From Bradyrhizobium yuanmingense (GTDB lineage: Bacteria; Pseudomonadota; Alphaproteobacteria; Rhizobiales; Xanthobacteraceae), in NCBI RefSeq assembly GCF_029167105.1, contig NZ_JARFML010000011.1, positions 180,548 through 244,547 of the forward strand: a stretch of 64,000 bases of DNA, given 5' to 3'. Of this stretch, positions 25,014-34,057 are shown one piece after another (the stretch's first letter is position 1; the number at the start of each line of letters is the position of its first letter). The notes beneath the pieces were generated by a model, which did not search any database, had not been told where the DNA came from, and saw nothing but the letters and a program-made list of their open reading frames with translations. Made by a program: the position numbers and the translations under genes.

Positions 25014-25141
25014 CCCCGTGCTGTGGGAGCATTGCTCGCCCATACGCCGGTGACTCGCCGCGCTTCCTTTGACCTGGGTCAACACGCTCCGGAGATCGTC
25101 TGGCTCTCGATAAGCTGCGATCCTGTTCGAGAGCCACGACA

Positions 25142-25555
25142 ATGAAACTCAAATTGTCAGTCTTCGCAATGCTCGCGACGATCGTGCCGGGGCCGTCGAA
25201 AGCCGCACCCCTCAGCGACGCCGAAGCGACGTTCCTCGATCAACTCGTCACCGCATCCGTGGTGCTCGAACAGCGATGCGACGGTTACGAGGTCGATGGC
25301 AGCGGCAGCGTTCAACTCGGCGCCCGACTGCTCGGCAGCCCCGAGGCGGCGATGGCGATCATCGACGCCTATGCTGCGGCCATCAAGGCTCGCGATGGCG
25401 ACAGCTACGATCCCCGCAAGTTCCGTCCCGAGGTGTCGGACGCGGCGAGCAGAACGTTCAGACGCGTCCGTACGGATTTGATCAGAAACCCGAACAGGGC
25501 TTGTGCCGACTATGGTGAGGCGAGCGTGGATCGCGGGCTGTTGAGACGTTACTGA
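25142..25555 (+). CDS. small secreted protein of unknown function
   Basis: 137 aa. The N-terminus MKLKLSVFAMLATIVPG is a typical Sec signal, with cleavage likely after SKA (residue 21). The mature part of about 116 residues is helical, with two cysteines (EQRCDGYE and NRACADYG) that could form a periplasmic disulphide, and ends in a basic RGLLRRY. I do not recognise a family. It is convergent with the outer-membrane protein gene, 52 bp between stops, and preceded by a decayed repeat. Confidence 0.65.
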   Translation: MKLKLSVFAMLATIVPGPSKAAPLSDAEATFLDQLVTASVVLEQRCDGYEVDGSGSVQLGARLLGSPEAAMAIIDAYAAAIKARDGDSYDPRKFRPEVSDAASRTFRRVRTDLIRNPNRACADYGEASVDRGLLRRY

Positions 25556-25607
25556 ACAATCCTCAGCGTACGGCCGCAGCCCCGCCGATTCCTCTGCGTG
25601 CCAGGCG

Positions 25608-26579
25608 TCAGAAATGCAGGTTGACACGCAACAGTGCCTGGTGCCGCTCGAACTGATCGAGGTTGAGGCTGCGAACCTCGCCGATCGCCTGGCCGGCAAC
25701 CTGCATCTGCCAGGTGCCGGAGACGCCGACCTCCTTCGAGATGTTGTAGGAGAAGGTTGGGCCAGCAAAGACTGCGTCTCCCAAAAAGCGGTCGAGGCCG
25801 CCGCCGTCATAGGCCCGCGCGTAGCGTACGCCGAGGCCGAGCACGAAGTCGGGATGCACTGCATACGAGATCGCGGCCTGGAGCTGCATCTCGGAATCGT
25901 GTCGCCAAAGATTGGTTGAAATTTCGCGGGTTCCGCCGGTCCCGTACCAGACGTTGAACGCGGCGAACAGCCTGTCCTTGACCAGCTCGCGATCGAACAG
26001 CGCGGCAAACTCTGCGCCATATTGCGCGATGTGCATGCCGCTGCCGTCGTCGATCCGGCTCCAGCCGGGCTGCGCATGGAGGGTCAGCCCAAAGGGCGCG
26101 ACGGCGCGATCGAGCAGCTTGTAGCGCAGTTCGAGCGCCACCCCGCCGAAAGCGAGGTCGCGATGATCGGCAAGTCCCGGAACGCCATTGATGTGATGTC
26201 CGGTCAGCGCGAATCCCGGCGCGATCCGGAAGTTGTCCGAGACCGTATATTTGACCTGATTGAGATTGGCCCAGGCTGCGTAAGTGCCGGAACGCTTGCC
26301 GAACGCGCCGACATTCTCGAACTCGACCTCCATTTCGCCGGGCTTGCCGATGTCGGAGCCCATGCTGAACCCGAAGATGTGCTCGGTGTCGATGTCCGAA
26401 TGAGCCGACGGCAAACCTCCCGCCAGCTTGCTGACGCCGGGGGCCGGTGCTGAGCCGGGCCAGGCAAGGGCGAGGCCGCGTGGACCGTCGTCGGCAGAGG
26501 CGGAGACGCAACTCGCCAGATGACCGGCGACGACAATTGCGGCCGCTATTGCGCCCCGGAAGCTCAACTTTCTCAGCAC
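25608..26579 (-). CDS. probable outer-membrane beta-barrel protein
   Basis: About 323 aa. It has a signal-like N-terminus with hydrophobic AIAAAIVVAGHLASCV and a cut likely near SASA-DDG. The mature part is rich in alternating hydrophobic/polar strands with many aromatic and Gly residues (for example TYAAWANLNQVKYTVSDNF) and ends in LRVNLHF, the C-terminal Phe used by BAM-assembled barrels. The start is uncertain: TTG 26591, GTG 26588 or GTG 26579; the last has GGTGGA upstream and is preferred. The family is not recognised. Upstream DNA holds a Fur-box-like repeat. Confidence 0.65.
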   Translation of the reverse strand: MLRKLSFRGAIAAAIVVAGHLASCVSASADDGPRGLALAWPGSAPAPGVSKLAGGLPSAHSDIDTEHIFGFSMGSDIGKPGEMEVEFENVGAFGKRSGTYAAWANLNQVKYTVSDNFRIAPGFALTGHHINGVPGLADHRDLAFGGVALELRYKLLDRAVAPFGLTLHAQPGWSRIDDGSGMHIAQYGAEFAALFDRELVKDRLFAAFNVWYGTGGTREISTNLWRHDSEMQLQAAISYAVHPDFVLGLGVRYARAYDGGGLDRFLGDAVFAGPTFSYNISKEVGVSGTWQMQVAGQAIGEVRSLNLDQFERHQALLRVNLHF

Positions 26580-26652
26580 GACATCCACCAACCCGCGCGA
26601 ACCAAGGACACTGATCGACGCAAGGAGCTTGGTTCACGCGAAGCCCTTGCTA

Positions 26653-26725
26653 TTGCAAGTCATTCGCAACAAAGATTCCACAGAATGGCCGGGCGTGCAA
26701 CTACTTGCTAATCATTCTTAGTTGC
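26653..26725. promoter_or_regulatory. candidate metal-regulator site: direct repeat and inverted repeat
   Basis: The 353-bp gap between divergent genes contains TTGCAAGTCATTC (26653-26665) and TTGCTAATCATTC (26705-26717), 52 bp apart. The second copy is within a dyad GCAACTA (26697-26703) / TAGTTGC (26719-26725). The AATCATTCTTAG core looks somewhat like Fur-type boxes. Also, TTGACA at 26889-26894 may be a -35 for the downstream dehydratase. Confidence 0.35.
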
Positions 26726-26944
26726 GTTCGATGGAATTCACTTCGGCTGGCGGCGGGTCGGGTCCAGATCCACGCTGGAGAGGCTGGAAACGGGAGATTC
26801 CCTGCGCGTTCGGCGCCGTCCCGTGCGGCAATGCCGTGCGGTGCCCAGGAGTGCCAGAAACCAAGCGTCAGGCCTGCAAGTCGAGTTATTGACAATCAGG
26901 GCGCTGGCCTTACCACCACGACAAAAGCTGAAGGGAGCGCCCTG

Positions 26945-28657
26945 ATGACGAGTGGCTTGCGCAAGGGTCTGACGAGCTATGGCGATGCCGGTTTCTCGCT
27001 GTTCCTGCGCAAGGCGTTCATCAAGGCCATGGGCTATTCTGACGACGCGCTGGAGCGCCCGATCGTCGGCATCACCAACACCTATAGCGACTACAATCCC
27101 TGCCACGGCAACGTCCCGCAGATCATCGAAGCTGCCAAGCGCGGCGTGATGCTGTCGGGCGCGATGCCGTTCGTGTTCCCGACCATCTCGATCGCGGAGA
27201 GCTTTGCGCATCCGACCTCGATGTACCTGCGCAATCTGATGGCGATGGACACCGAGGAGATGATCCGCGCCCAGCCGATGGATGCGGTGATCGTGATCGG
27301 CGGCTGCGACAAGACGCTGCCGGCGCAGGTGATGGCCGCGATCAGCGCCGACCTGCCGACTGTGGTCATCCCCGTCGGGCCGATGGTGGTCGGTCATCAC
27401 AAGGGCGAGGTGCTGGGGGCCTGCACCGATTGCCGCCGTCTCTGGGCGAAATATCGCGCCGGCGACATGGATGATTCCGAGATCGAGGCGGTGAATGGCC
27501 GCCTCGCGCCGTCGGTCGGCACCTGCATGGTGATGGGCACGGCCTCGACCATGGCCTGCATGATCGAGGCGATGGGCCTGTCGCTCCCGATGAGCGCGAC
27601 GATTCCGGCGCCTCATGCCGAGCGCTTCCGTCTCGCCGAGGCCAGCGGCAAGGTTGCCGCGGAGATGGCCAAGACCAAGGGTCCGAAGCCGAGCGAAGTG
27701 TTGACGCCGGCCTCGTTCAAGAACGCGCAAGTCGTGCTGCAGGCGATCGGCGGCTCGACCAACGGCTTGATCCATCTGACCGCGATGGCGCATCGCTCGC
27801 CGCACCGGCTCGATCTCGCAGCGTTCGACCAGATCGGCCGCGAGGTGCCGGTCCTGGTCGATCTCAAGCCATCCGGCGAGCACTATATGGAGCACTTCCA
27901 CCACGCCGGCGGGGTGCCGAAGCTGCTGGCGCAGCTCGGCGATCTCGTCGATCTCGATGCCAGGACCATCAGCGGCCAGACGCTGCGTGAGATCGCGGCG
28001 AATGCGGAGGACGTGCCGGGCCAGGATGCCATCCGCCCGCGCGACAATCCGATCAAGAAGGAGGGCGGCCTCGCCATCCTGCACGGCAATCTCGCCCCGC
28101 GCGGCGCGGTCATCAAGCAATCGGCCGCGAGCCCGAAGCTGCTGCAGCACACCGGGCGCGCCGTCGTGTTCGAATCCGTCGAGGACATGACCTTGCGGGT
28201 CGACGATCCCGATCTCGACGTCAACGCCGACGACGTGCTGGTGCTGCGCAATGCCGGCCCGAAGGGCGCGCCGGGCATGCCGGAAGCCGGCTATCTGCCG
28301 ATCCCGAAGAAGCTCGCGCGCGGCGGCACCAAGGACATGGTGCGCATCTCGGATGCGCGCATGAGCGGCACCGCGTTCGGCACCATCGTGCTGCACATCA
28401 CCCCGGAATCCGCCGTCGGCGGACCGCTGGCGCTGGTTGAGAACGGCGACATGATCCGCCTCGATGTGGCCAAGCGCAGCATCGAGCTCCTGGTCGATGC
28501 CGCCGAGCTGGAGCGGCGCCGCGCTGCGTTGAAGCCGGTGGCCGCGCCGGAAGAGGCGCGGCGCGGCTACGCCTGGCTGTTCAACGAGACCATCCTGCAG
28601 GCCGACGAGGGCTGCGATTTCGACTTCATGCAGAGGACGGGCCCCGCGAAGGGCTGA
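26945..28657 (+). CDS. IlvD/Edd family iron-sulfur dehydratase (probable sugar-acid dehydratase)
   Basis: 570-aa dehydratase. The iron-sulfur ligands Cys53 (NPCHGN), Cys121 (GGCDKT) and Cys194 (GTCMVMG) match the IlvD spacing. The active-site serine motif is SDARMSGTAFG near the C-terminus. The N-terminal SYGDAGFSLFLRKAFIKAMG and length fit the aldonate group (arabonate/galactonate/gluconate) rather than the biosynthetic branched-chain enzyme. The ATG follows AAGGGAG; upstream codons to 26705 are not protein-like. Nearby lactonase and uronate dehydrogenase genes agree with sugar-acid breakdown. The actual substrate is undetermined. Confidence 0.88.
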   Translation: MTSGLRKGLTSYGDAGFSLFLRKAFIKAMGYSDDALERPIVGITNTYSDYNPCHGNVPQIIEAAKRGVMLSGAMPFVFPTISIAESFAHPTSMYLRNLMAMDTEEMIRAQPMDAVIVIGGCDKTLPAQVMAAISADLPTVVIPVGPMVVGHHKGEVLGACTDCRRLWAKYRAGDMDDSEIEAVNGRLAPSVGTCMVMGTASTMACMIEAMGLSLPMSATIPAPHAERFRLAEASGKVAAEMAKTKGPKPSEVLTPASFKNAQVVLQAIGGSTNGLIHLTAMAHRSPHRLDLAAFDQIGREVPVLVDLKPSGEHYMEHFHHAGGVPKLLAQLGDLVDLDARTISGQTLREIAANAEDVPGQDAIRPRDNPIKKEGGLAILHGNLAPRGAVIKQSAASPKLLQHTGRAVVFESVEDMTLRVDDPDLDVNADDVLVLRNAGPKGAPGMPEAGYLPIPKKLARGGTKDMVRISDARMSGTAFGTIVLHITPESAVGGPLALVENGDMIRLDVAKRSIELLVDAAELERRRAALKPVAAPEEARRGYAWLFNETILQADEGCDFDFMQRTGPAKG

Positions 28658-28669
28658 GCCGCCGCCTCG

Positions 28670-29464
28670 CTACTTGCTCTTGCTCGTGAACTTCTTCACG
28701 GCGGTGCGGAATTCTTCCGTGTTCATCGCCATGATGATCTTGTGCTCCTCGGCGTCTAACTGTTGCTTCACCGGCGTGGTCGCGGCCTGGTAGACCAGCT
28801 GCTTGGTGCCGGCGATCGCTGCCGGTGGGTTCTGCGCGAGACGTTCGGCAAGTTTTCGCGTCGCAGCCTTCAGCTCGGCGGCGGGAACGGTCTTGGCGAC
28901 GAGCCCCCATTCATGGGCCTGCTGGGCGGTAAAATTGTCCTCGGCGAGAAGAATCTGCAGCGCGCGGCGCGATCCCACCGTGCCGACGATGCCGACGGTC
29001 GAGCCGCCGTCCGGCGACACGCCGATCTTGGCATAGGCCGGCGTGAACTTGGCGTCATCCGCGGCGATGCAGAGGTCGGTGACGAAGGCGAGGCCCATGC
29101 CGGCGCCGGCCGCCGAGCCGTGCACGCTCGACAGCGAGATCTTCGGCATGCGCCTGATGATCTCGATGAAGGCGTGATAGTGCTTCAATAGCTCGCCGAC
29201 CACGGGCGTCACCGTGCCGGCTTCGGCGGCGGCGCCGATCGTCTGCAGATCACCGCCGGCGCAGAACGCGCGGCCTTCACCTTCGAGCACGACGACGCGG
29301 ATGTCGTCGGCGCCTTCGAGATAGGCCGCGAGCTGCTCGAGCTTCTGCGCAATCGCAAGGTCGATCGCATTGAACGCGGCAGGGCGGTTCAGCGTGATGG
29401 TCGCGATTGGGCCGTCGATCCCCAGCAGGGCGGGATCGTCGGGCTTTGAGACGGGAGCGGTCAT
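28670..29464 (-). CDS. enoyl-CoA hydratase/isomerase family protein
   Basis: 264-aa crotonase-fold protein. The oxyanion-hole segments are FCAGGDL (about residue 67) and GSAAGAGMGLAFVTDLCIAA (about 115-134). At the usual first catalytic Glu position it has Met (GAGMG), while an Asp is present in SPDGGSTVG, a combination seen in many isomerase-like members, so hydratase activity is uncertain. It is convergent with the dehydratase (12 bp) and divergent from the flavoprotein gene at 29692. It may act on a CoA ester in fatty-acid or aromatic breakdown. Confidence 0.85.
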   Translation of the reverse strand: MTAPVSKPDDPALLGIDGPIATITLNRPAAFNAIDLAIAQKLEQLAAYLEGADDIRVVVLEGEGRAFCAGGDLQTIGAAAEAGTVTPVVGELLKHYHAFIEIIRRMPKISLSSVHGSAAGAGMGLAFVTDLCIAADDAKFTPAYAKIGVSPDGGSTVGIVGTVGSRRALQILLAEDNFTAQQAHEWGLVAKTVPAAELKAATRKLAERLAQNPPAAIAGTKQLVYQAATTPVKQQLDAEEHKIIMAMNTEEFRTAVKKFTSKSK

Positions 29465-29691
29465 CTGGATTTCTCCGGCAGGAGGTCGAGGCTCGAACTA
29501 AATCGCAGAAGGGCAGGGGTGACAATCCCCGAACCGCCGCTCTTGCGCCGGGCGGAACGATAGGCTCAAATGGAGCCGCTTTCGCCAAGGGACGGACACG
29601 AGCGCCGGCTCCTCGCAAGGCCAGCAACCAAAATCAGCGAGAGAGGAGGCGGCATGGGTCACGCTCGTGTCTTCCGGAAATGGGCTGTCCG

Positions 29692-30909
29692 ATGACCGGC
29701 CCGGTGATCATCGTCGGTGCCGGCCATGGCGGCTACCAGATCGCGGCGTCGCTGCGCCAGGCCGGCTTTGCCGAGCGCATCTGCCTGATCAATGACGAGC
29801 CGCATCTGCCCTATCAGCGGCCGCCGCTGTCCAAGGCCTACATCAAGGGCTCCGCGGGTCCGGAGAGCCTGATGTTCCGGCCTGAGAAGTTTTACCAGGA
29901 CCAGACCATCGAGCTGATCGCGGGCCGCGCCGCCTCGATCGACCGCTCCGCGCGTAAGGTGCATCTCGCATCCGGTGAGACGCTGGACTATTGGCACCTC
30001 GTGCTGGCGACCGGCGCGCGCAATCGCCTGCTCGATCTACCCAATGCCAATCTGCCCGACGTGAAATACTTGCGCATCCTCGACGACAGCGAGGCGCTGC
30101 GCGCGATCATGCCGTCGAAGACGCGCGCCGTGATCATCGGCGCCGGCTTCATCGGCCTCGAATTCGCCGCGACCGCCCGCATCAAGGGCCTCGAGGTCGA
30201 CGTGCTCGAGCTCGCCCCGCGCGTGATGGCGCGGGCGGTGACGGCGGAGGTCTCCGAATATTTTCAGGCGCGCCACCGCGAGGCCGGCATCCGTATCCAT
30301 CTCGGTGTGCAGGCGACCTCGATCGAAGCCGAGGCCGGCAAGGTCACCGGCGTGTCCTTGAGCGACGGGCGGCATCTGCCGGCCGACCTCGTCGTGGTCG
30401 GCGTCGGTGTGCTGCCGAACATCGAACTCGCGGCCGAGGCAGGGCTGCCGGTTGCCGCCGGCATCATCGTCGATGAATATCTGTCGACGGCTGATCCGAA
30501 CATTTCGGCCATCGGCGATTGCGCGCTGTTCGCAAGCCCGCGCTTCGGCGGATCGCTGCGGCTGGAATCGGTGCAGAACGCCACCGATCAGGCCCGCTGC
30601 CTCGCGGCAAAGCTGACCGGGGATAAGAAACCGTACGACAGCCATCCCTGGTTCTGGAGCGATCAGGGCGACGACAAGCTCCAGATCGCGGGGCTGACGA
30701 CTGGCTACGACCGCGTCGTGCTGCGCGGCGATCCCGCCAAGAAGGCGTTCTCGGCGTTCTGCTATCACGGCGACAAGCTGCTCGGCATCGAGTCCATCAA
30801 CCGCGCCGGCGATCACATGTTCGGCCGGAGATTGCAGGCCATGGACCGCACCATCACGCCGGAGCAGGCCGCCGACGAAAGCTTCGACCTCAAGAGTGCG
30901 CTGGCGTGA
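29692..30909 (+). CDS. FAD-dependent ferredoxin/rubredoxin reductase-like protein
   Basis: 405-aa flavoprotein with FAD motif IVGAGHGGYQIAASLRQ, the FAD segment PYQRPPLSKAYIKG (about residues 44-57) and the NADH motif VIIGAGFIGLEFAATARIKG (about 145-164), then AIGDCALF. This is the rhodocoxin/putidaredoxin reductase family that feeds P450s or Rieske oxygenases. The start MTGPVIIVG places the FAD fold at the N-terminus; MGCPMTG four codons earlier is possible. No ferredoxin gene is next to it; a P450 lies at 51078 but the link is speculative. Confidence 0.88.
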   Translation: MTGPVIIVGAGHGGYQIAASLRQAGFAERICLINDEPHLPYQRPPLSKAYIKGSAGPESLMFRPEKFYQDQTIELIAGRAASIDRSARKVHLASGETLDYWHLVLATGARNRLLDLPNANLPDVKYLRILDDSEALRAIMPSKTRAVIIGAGFIGLEFAATARIKGLEVDVLELAPRVMARAVTAEVSEYFQARHREAGIRIHLGVQATSIEAEAGKVTGVSLSDGRHLPADLVVVGVGVLPNIELAAEAGLPVAAGIIVDEYLSTADPNISAIGDCALFASPRFGGSLRLESVQNATDQARCLAAKLTGDKKPYDSHPWFWSDQGDDKLQIAGLTTGYDRVVLRGDPAKKAFSAFCYHGDKLLGIESINRAGDHMFGRRLQAMDRTITPEQAADESFDLKSALA

Positions 30910-30918
30910 TCCCTGTTC

Positions 30919-31059
30919 TCCCTCTCCCCGTTCTTACGGCGAGCGGGTCGGGGTGAGGGACTTTCTCCGCAGGATGTGATAGTCACGAGACCTGTACCCC
31001 CTCACCCGGATTGCATCTGCGATGCAATCCGACCTCTCCCCGCAAGCGGGGCGAGGTGA
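30919..31059. repeat. modular REP-like repeat with exchangeable central hairpin
   Basis: CCCTCTCCCCG ... CGGGGTGAGGG on the left, a central perfect stem CGGATTGCATC-TGC-GATGCAATCCG, and CCTCTCCCCGC-AAGC-GGGGCGAGG on the right. The outer parts match 37838-37958, whose central stem is a different sequence. Confidence 0.75.
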
Positions 31060-31073
31060 AGAGAGCGCACCGT

Positions 31074-31979
31074 CTACAGCACCGCCGCCGCGTCCGCCGC
31101 CGTCGGCATCGATGGCCCGGCGCCCATCCGCTGCACGCTGATCGAGGCGGCGGCGTTGGCGAAGACGAGGGCGGTGCGCAAGGCTGCGCCCTCGGCCAGT
31201 TGCGCGGCCAGCGCGCCGACGAAACAATCGCCGGCGCCTGTGGTGTCGACCGCTGTCACCGCGCGCCCCTGCACGGCCATCTCCTCGCGTCCGGCGAGCG
31301 CGAGCACGCCGCGCTTGCCGAGCGTGACGCAGATGGTCTGGTCCTCGCGCGCCTGAAGTTTTCGCGCGACATCGGTGATGCGGGCGGCCGCGTCGCTCTC
31401 GGAGAGCTCTACGCCTGCGAGAAAGCCGAGCTCGGTCTCGTTCAAGACGAGGATGTCGACCAGCGCCAGCAGCTCGACCGGCATCTTCTGCGCCGGTGCC
31501 GGGTTCAGCACCGTCACCGCCCCCGCCGCGCGGGCGCGGTGGAAGAAGGCATCGATCGTCGGCAGCGGAATTTCGAACTGGCTGACGGCGACGTCACCCT
31601 TCAGCAGCGGCACGACGCTGACGTCGTCAGCGCCGACCAGCCCGTTGGCCCCGGGAACGACGATGGTGTTGTCGGCCTCGGCCACCGTGATGATGGCCGT
31701 CCCGGTGTGCGCCTCGGCCGTCTCCACGATATAGCCGAGATCGATGCCCTGCCCGCCGAGAAAGGCCTTCAGCTCGGCGCCGAACGAGTCCCGGCCCAGC
31801 CGTCCGATCAGCGTGGTCCGCGCCCCTAACCGCGAGGCGGCCACCGCCTGGTTCGCGCCCTTGCCGCCCGGGAAATACAGCACCTGGCGGCCGGCGACGG
31901 TCTCGCCGATTCGTGGATGGCGATCGGCCGTGGCCACCACATCCATGTTGATGCTGCCGGCGACGAAGACGCGCCCCAT
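31074..31979 (-). CDS. rbsK: ribokinase
   Basis: 301-aa PfkB-family kinase. The N-terminal family signature with sugar-contact residues reads GSINMDVVATADRHPRIGET and the GGKGANQAVAASRLG motif follows near residue 40. The C-terminal anion hole with the catalytic Asp is VDTTGAGDCFVGALAAQLA (about residue 245). GGKGANQA is characteristic of ribokinase. It starts 6 bp after the adjacent PfkB kinase gene, so both are probably translated from one message. No ribose transporter is in the window. Confidence 0.88.
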   Translation of the reverse strand: MGRVFVAGSINMDVVATADRHPRIGETVAGRQVLYFPGGKGANQAVAASRLGARTTLIGRLGRDSFGAELKAFLGGQGIDLGYIVETAEAHTGTAIITVAEADNTIVVPGANGLVGADDVSVVPLLKGDVAVSQFEIPLPTIDAFFHRARAAGAVTVLNPAPAQKMPVELLALVDILVLNETELGFLAGVELSESDAAARITDVARKLQAREDQTICVTLGKRGVLALAGREEMAVQGRAVTAVDTTGAGDCFVGALAAQLAEGAALRTALVFANAAASISVQRMGAGPSMPTAADAAAVL

Positions 31980-31985
31980 CTCTTT

Positions 31986-32879
31986 CTAGACCCTGACCTC
32001 GAACTCGTGCCTGACCTTGGCGATGTCGACCAGCGTCGGCAAGCCGGCCTCGTTGCCGAGGCGCTGGATCTTGAAGGTGGACGCGGCGCGGGCAAAGTCG
32101 AAATGCTCGCGCCAGCTTTTGCCGGGATGGGCGAGGTAGGAATAGACATAGGCGCCGTGGAAGACGTCGCCGGCGCCGTTGGTGTCGATCACGCGCTCGC
32201 GCGGAATCGGCATCGCCGGCATCACCTGCACCGTCCCGGTTTCGTCGTACCAGAACAGGCCCTTCTCGCCCATGGTGACGCCGCCGATCTTGCAGCCGCG
32301 GCCCTTGAGGTAGTCGAGCATCTTCTCCGGCGTCAGATCCATCTGCTCGCACAGGCGCTCGGCGACGATGGCGACGTCGATGAATTCCAGCAGCTCATGG
32401 GTGTTGGTGCGCAGGCCGCCGCCGTCGAGCGAGGTCAGGATGCCGGCCTCGCGGCACACCTTGGCGTAGTGGATGGCGGCATCCGGCTGGTGGCCGTCGA
32501 CATGCAGCGCGCGGCAGCCGCCGAGATTGAGCATCGGAAAGGGGTGGATGTGCTCGTCGTCGCGGCAGCGGACGATGGCGCGCTTGCCGTCCTTGGGCAT
32601 GATGAAGGAGAGCGAGGACTGGTTGACCTTGCGCCCATGCAGCGAGATGCCGTACTTCGCGCACATGTCCTGGAACATGCGCCCCAGCCAGTCATTGGCT
32701 GCGGTCGCGATCAGGTCCGGCACGATGCCGAGCTTGGCGCAGCAGAACGCCGCCGTCACCGCATTGCCGCCGAAGGAGACCGCGTAGTCACGCGCCACGT
32801 GCTTCTCGTCGCCGGTCGGCATGTGGTCGGTGATGAAGACGACGTCGATATAGGTCTGTCCGATGAAGAGAGCCTGCAT
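31986..32879 (-). CDS. PfkB family carbohydrate kinase
   Basis: 297-aa sugar kinase, paralogous to the following ribokinase but lacking its GGKGANQA motif (here VSFGGNAVTAAFCCAKLG). The C-terminal catalytic motif is IDTNGAGDVFHGAYVYSYLA. The start MQALFIGQTYIDVVF is selected because it aligns with the first strand of the fold; upstream in-frame codons would extend the N-terminus without homology. The substrate is unknown. It probably forms a two-gene operon with rbsK. Confidence 0.87.
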   Translation of the reverse strand: MQALFIGQTYIDVVFITDHMPTGDEKHVARDYAVSFGGNAVTAAFCCAKLGIVPDLIATAANDWLGRMFQDMCAKYGISLHGRKVNQSSLSFIMPKDGKRAIVRCRDDEHIHPFPMLNLGGCRALHVDGHQPDAAIHYAKVCREAGILTSLDGGGLRTNTHELLEFIDVAIVAERLCEQMDLTPEKMLDYLKGRGCKIGGVTMGEKGLFWYDETGTVQVMPAMPIPRERVIDTNGAGDVFHGAYVYSYLAHPGKSWREHFDFARAASTFKIQRLGNEAGLPTLVDIAKVRHEFEVRV

Positions 32880-33090
32880 TGCTTGTCCGTGATGCGCTTG
32901 TGGTCCCGGCCGGCGGATTACTCTAGCACCGGTTCCGCTCCGGAGGGACGCTGAAATTATTCGCAAAACTGCCGCCCGAAGCGCTTGAGGTCAGCATCTT
33001 GGGGGAATACGACCATCACTGGCCAATGCCAAGCCCGGACAAACGCCGTCTTTCGCTCCCGGGGTTCCCCGTCCATCAAAAGGGTGCAAA

Positions 33091-33939
33091 ATGATCACCG
33101 GCCTCGATCACGTCGTCGTTCTGGTGAGCGATATCGGTGTGGCCAGGGCGGCCTATCAGACGCTGCTCGCCCGCGCGCCGGCCTGGCAGAATTCGGGCGA
33201 GGGCGCCGACCGGGTGCTGTTCACCCTCGACAACATGACCGTCGAGCTGATGGCCCCTCACGGCTTCAGCGTCACCGCCGACCGCATGCGCGCACTGCTC
33301 GGCGACCAGGAAGGCATCCTCGCCAGCCTGTGCTTTCGTGTCGCCGACATCGGCAAGATGCACCGGCGGCTGGAGCGGGTGGCCCTGAGGCCCGACCCGG
33401 TCGCCGAGGTCGAGAGCAGCGACGCCGCCACCGACGCCGTGCTGCACTGGAAGCGCACGCGGGCCGCGACGGAGCTGACGCGCGGCGTGCGCATGTTCTT
33501 CCTGGAGCTGGCCGACGAGCGTCCGAAGTCCGCCGTGACCGACATCGCGCCGATCGAGGGGCTCGACCACGTCGTCGTCACCACGGAGGATTCCGAGCGC
33601 GCCGCCGCGCTCTACGGCGCCCGGCTCGGCCTTGATCTCGCGCTCGACCGCTCGCACCAGGACTGGGGCCAGCTGATGTTCTTCCGCTGCGGCGACCTCA
33701 TCGTCGAGGTGGTGCGCCGCCCGGTCGCGGGCGGCGATGCCGCGCATGACCGGCTCTGGGGCCTGAGCTGGCGGGTCGGCGACATAGACGCCACCCGCGC
33801 CCGCCTGATCGCGAGCGGACTCGACGTCTCAGAGGTCCGCACCGGCCGCAAGCCGGGGACGCGCATCATGACCGTCCGCAACGGCACCTGCGGAATCCAG
33901 ACCGTGCTGCTGGAGCGTTCGCCGAAGCCGGCGGAGTGA
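33091..33939 (+). CDS. two-domain VOC (glyoxalase-like) protein
   Basis: 282 aa with two VOC modules, each starting GLDHVVV (residues 4-10 and near 155-161), the first resembling the glyoxalase-like domain-3 type. Metal-ligand candidates are the His in each GLDHV and Glu in IVEVVRR. The ATG follows AAAGGGTG. It stands alone between the sugar kinases and a TetR gene, with a short repeat after its stop. Enzymatic role (dioxygenase, lyase or isomerase) cannot be told. Confidence 0.82.
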   Translation: MITGLDHVVVLVSDIGVARAAYQTLLARAPAWQNSGEGADRVLFTLDNMTVELMAPHGFSVTADRMRALLGDQEGILASLCFRVADIGKMHRRLERVALRPDPVAEVESSDAATDAVLHWKRTRAATELTRGVRMFFLELADERPKSAVTDIAPIEGLDHVVVTTEDSERAAALYGARLGLDLALDRSHQDWGQLMFFRCGDLIVEVVRRPVAGGDAAHDRLWGLSWRVGDIDATRARLIASGLDVSEVRTGRKPGTRIMTVRNGTCGIQTVLLERSPKPAE

Positions 33940-33943
33940 TTCT

Positions 33944-33992
33944 GTCATTCCGGGGCGATGCGTAGCATCGAACCCGGGCGCCCCGGAATGAC
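33944..33992. repeat. GTCATTCC-type palindromic repeat
   Basis: GTCATTCCGGGGC (33944-33956) paired with CCCCGGAATGAC (33981-33992), with a small inner dyad GATGCGTAGCATC. Five bp after the VOC gene stop, so it may also serve as a transcript end. Confidence 0.75.
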
Positions 33993-34057
33993 GAAACGTT
34001 CTCAAACGCTCCCCCGCGTGCTACACGCGTACCGAGAGCACCCAGCGAGCACCCGGT

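Noticed and set aside
28670..29464. Calling the crotonase-fold gene a certain enoyl-CoA hydratase
   Set aside because: The first catalytic Glu position appears to be Met, so only the family name is given.
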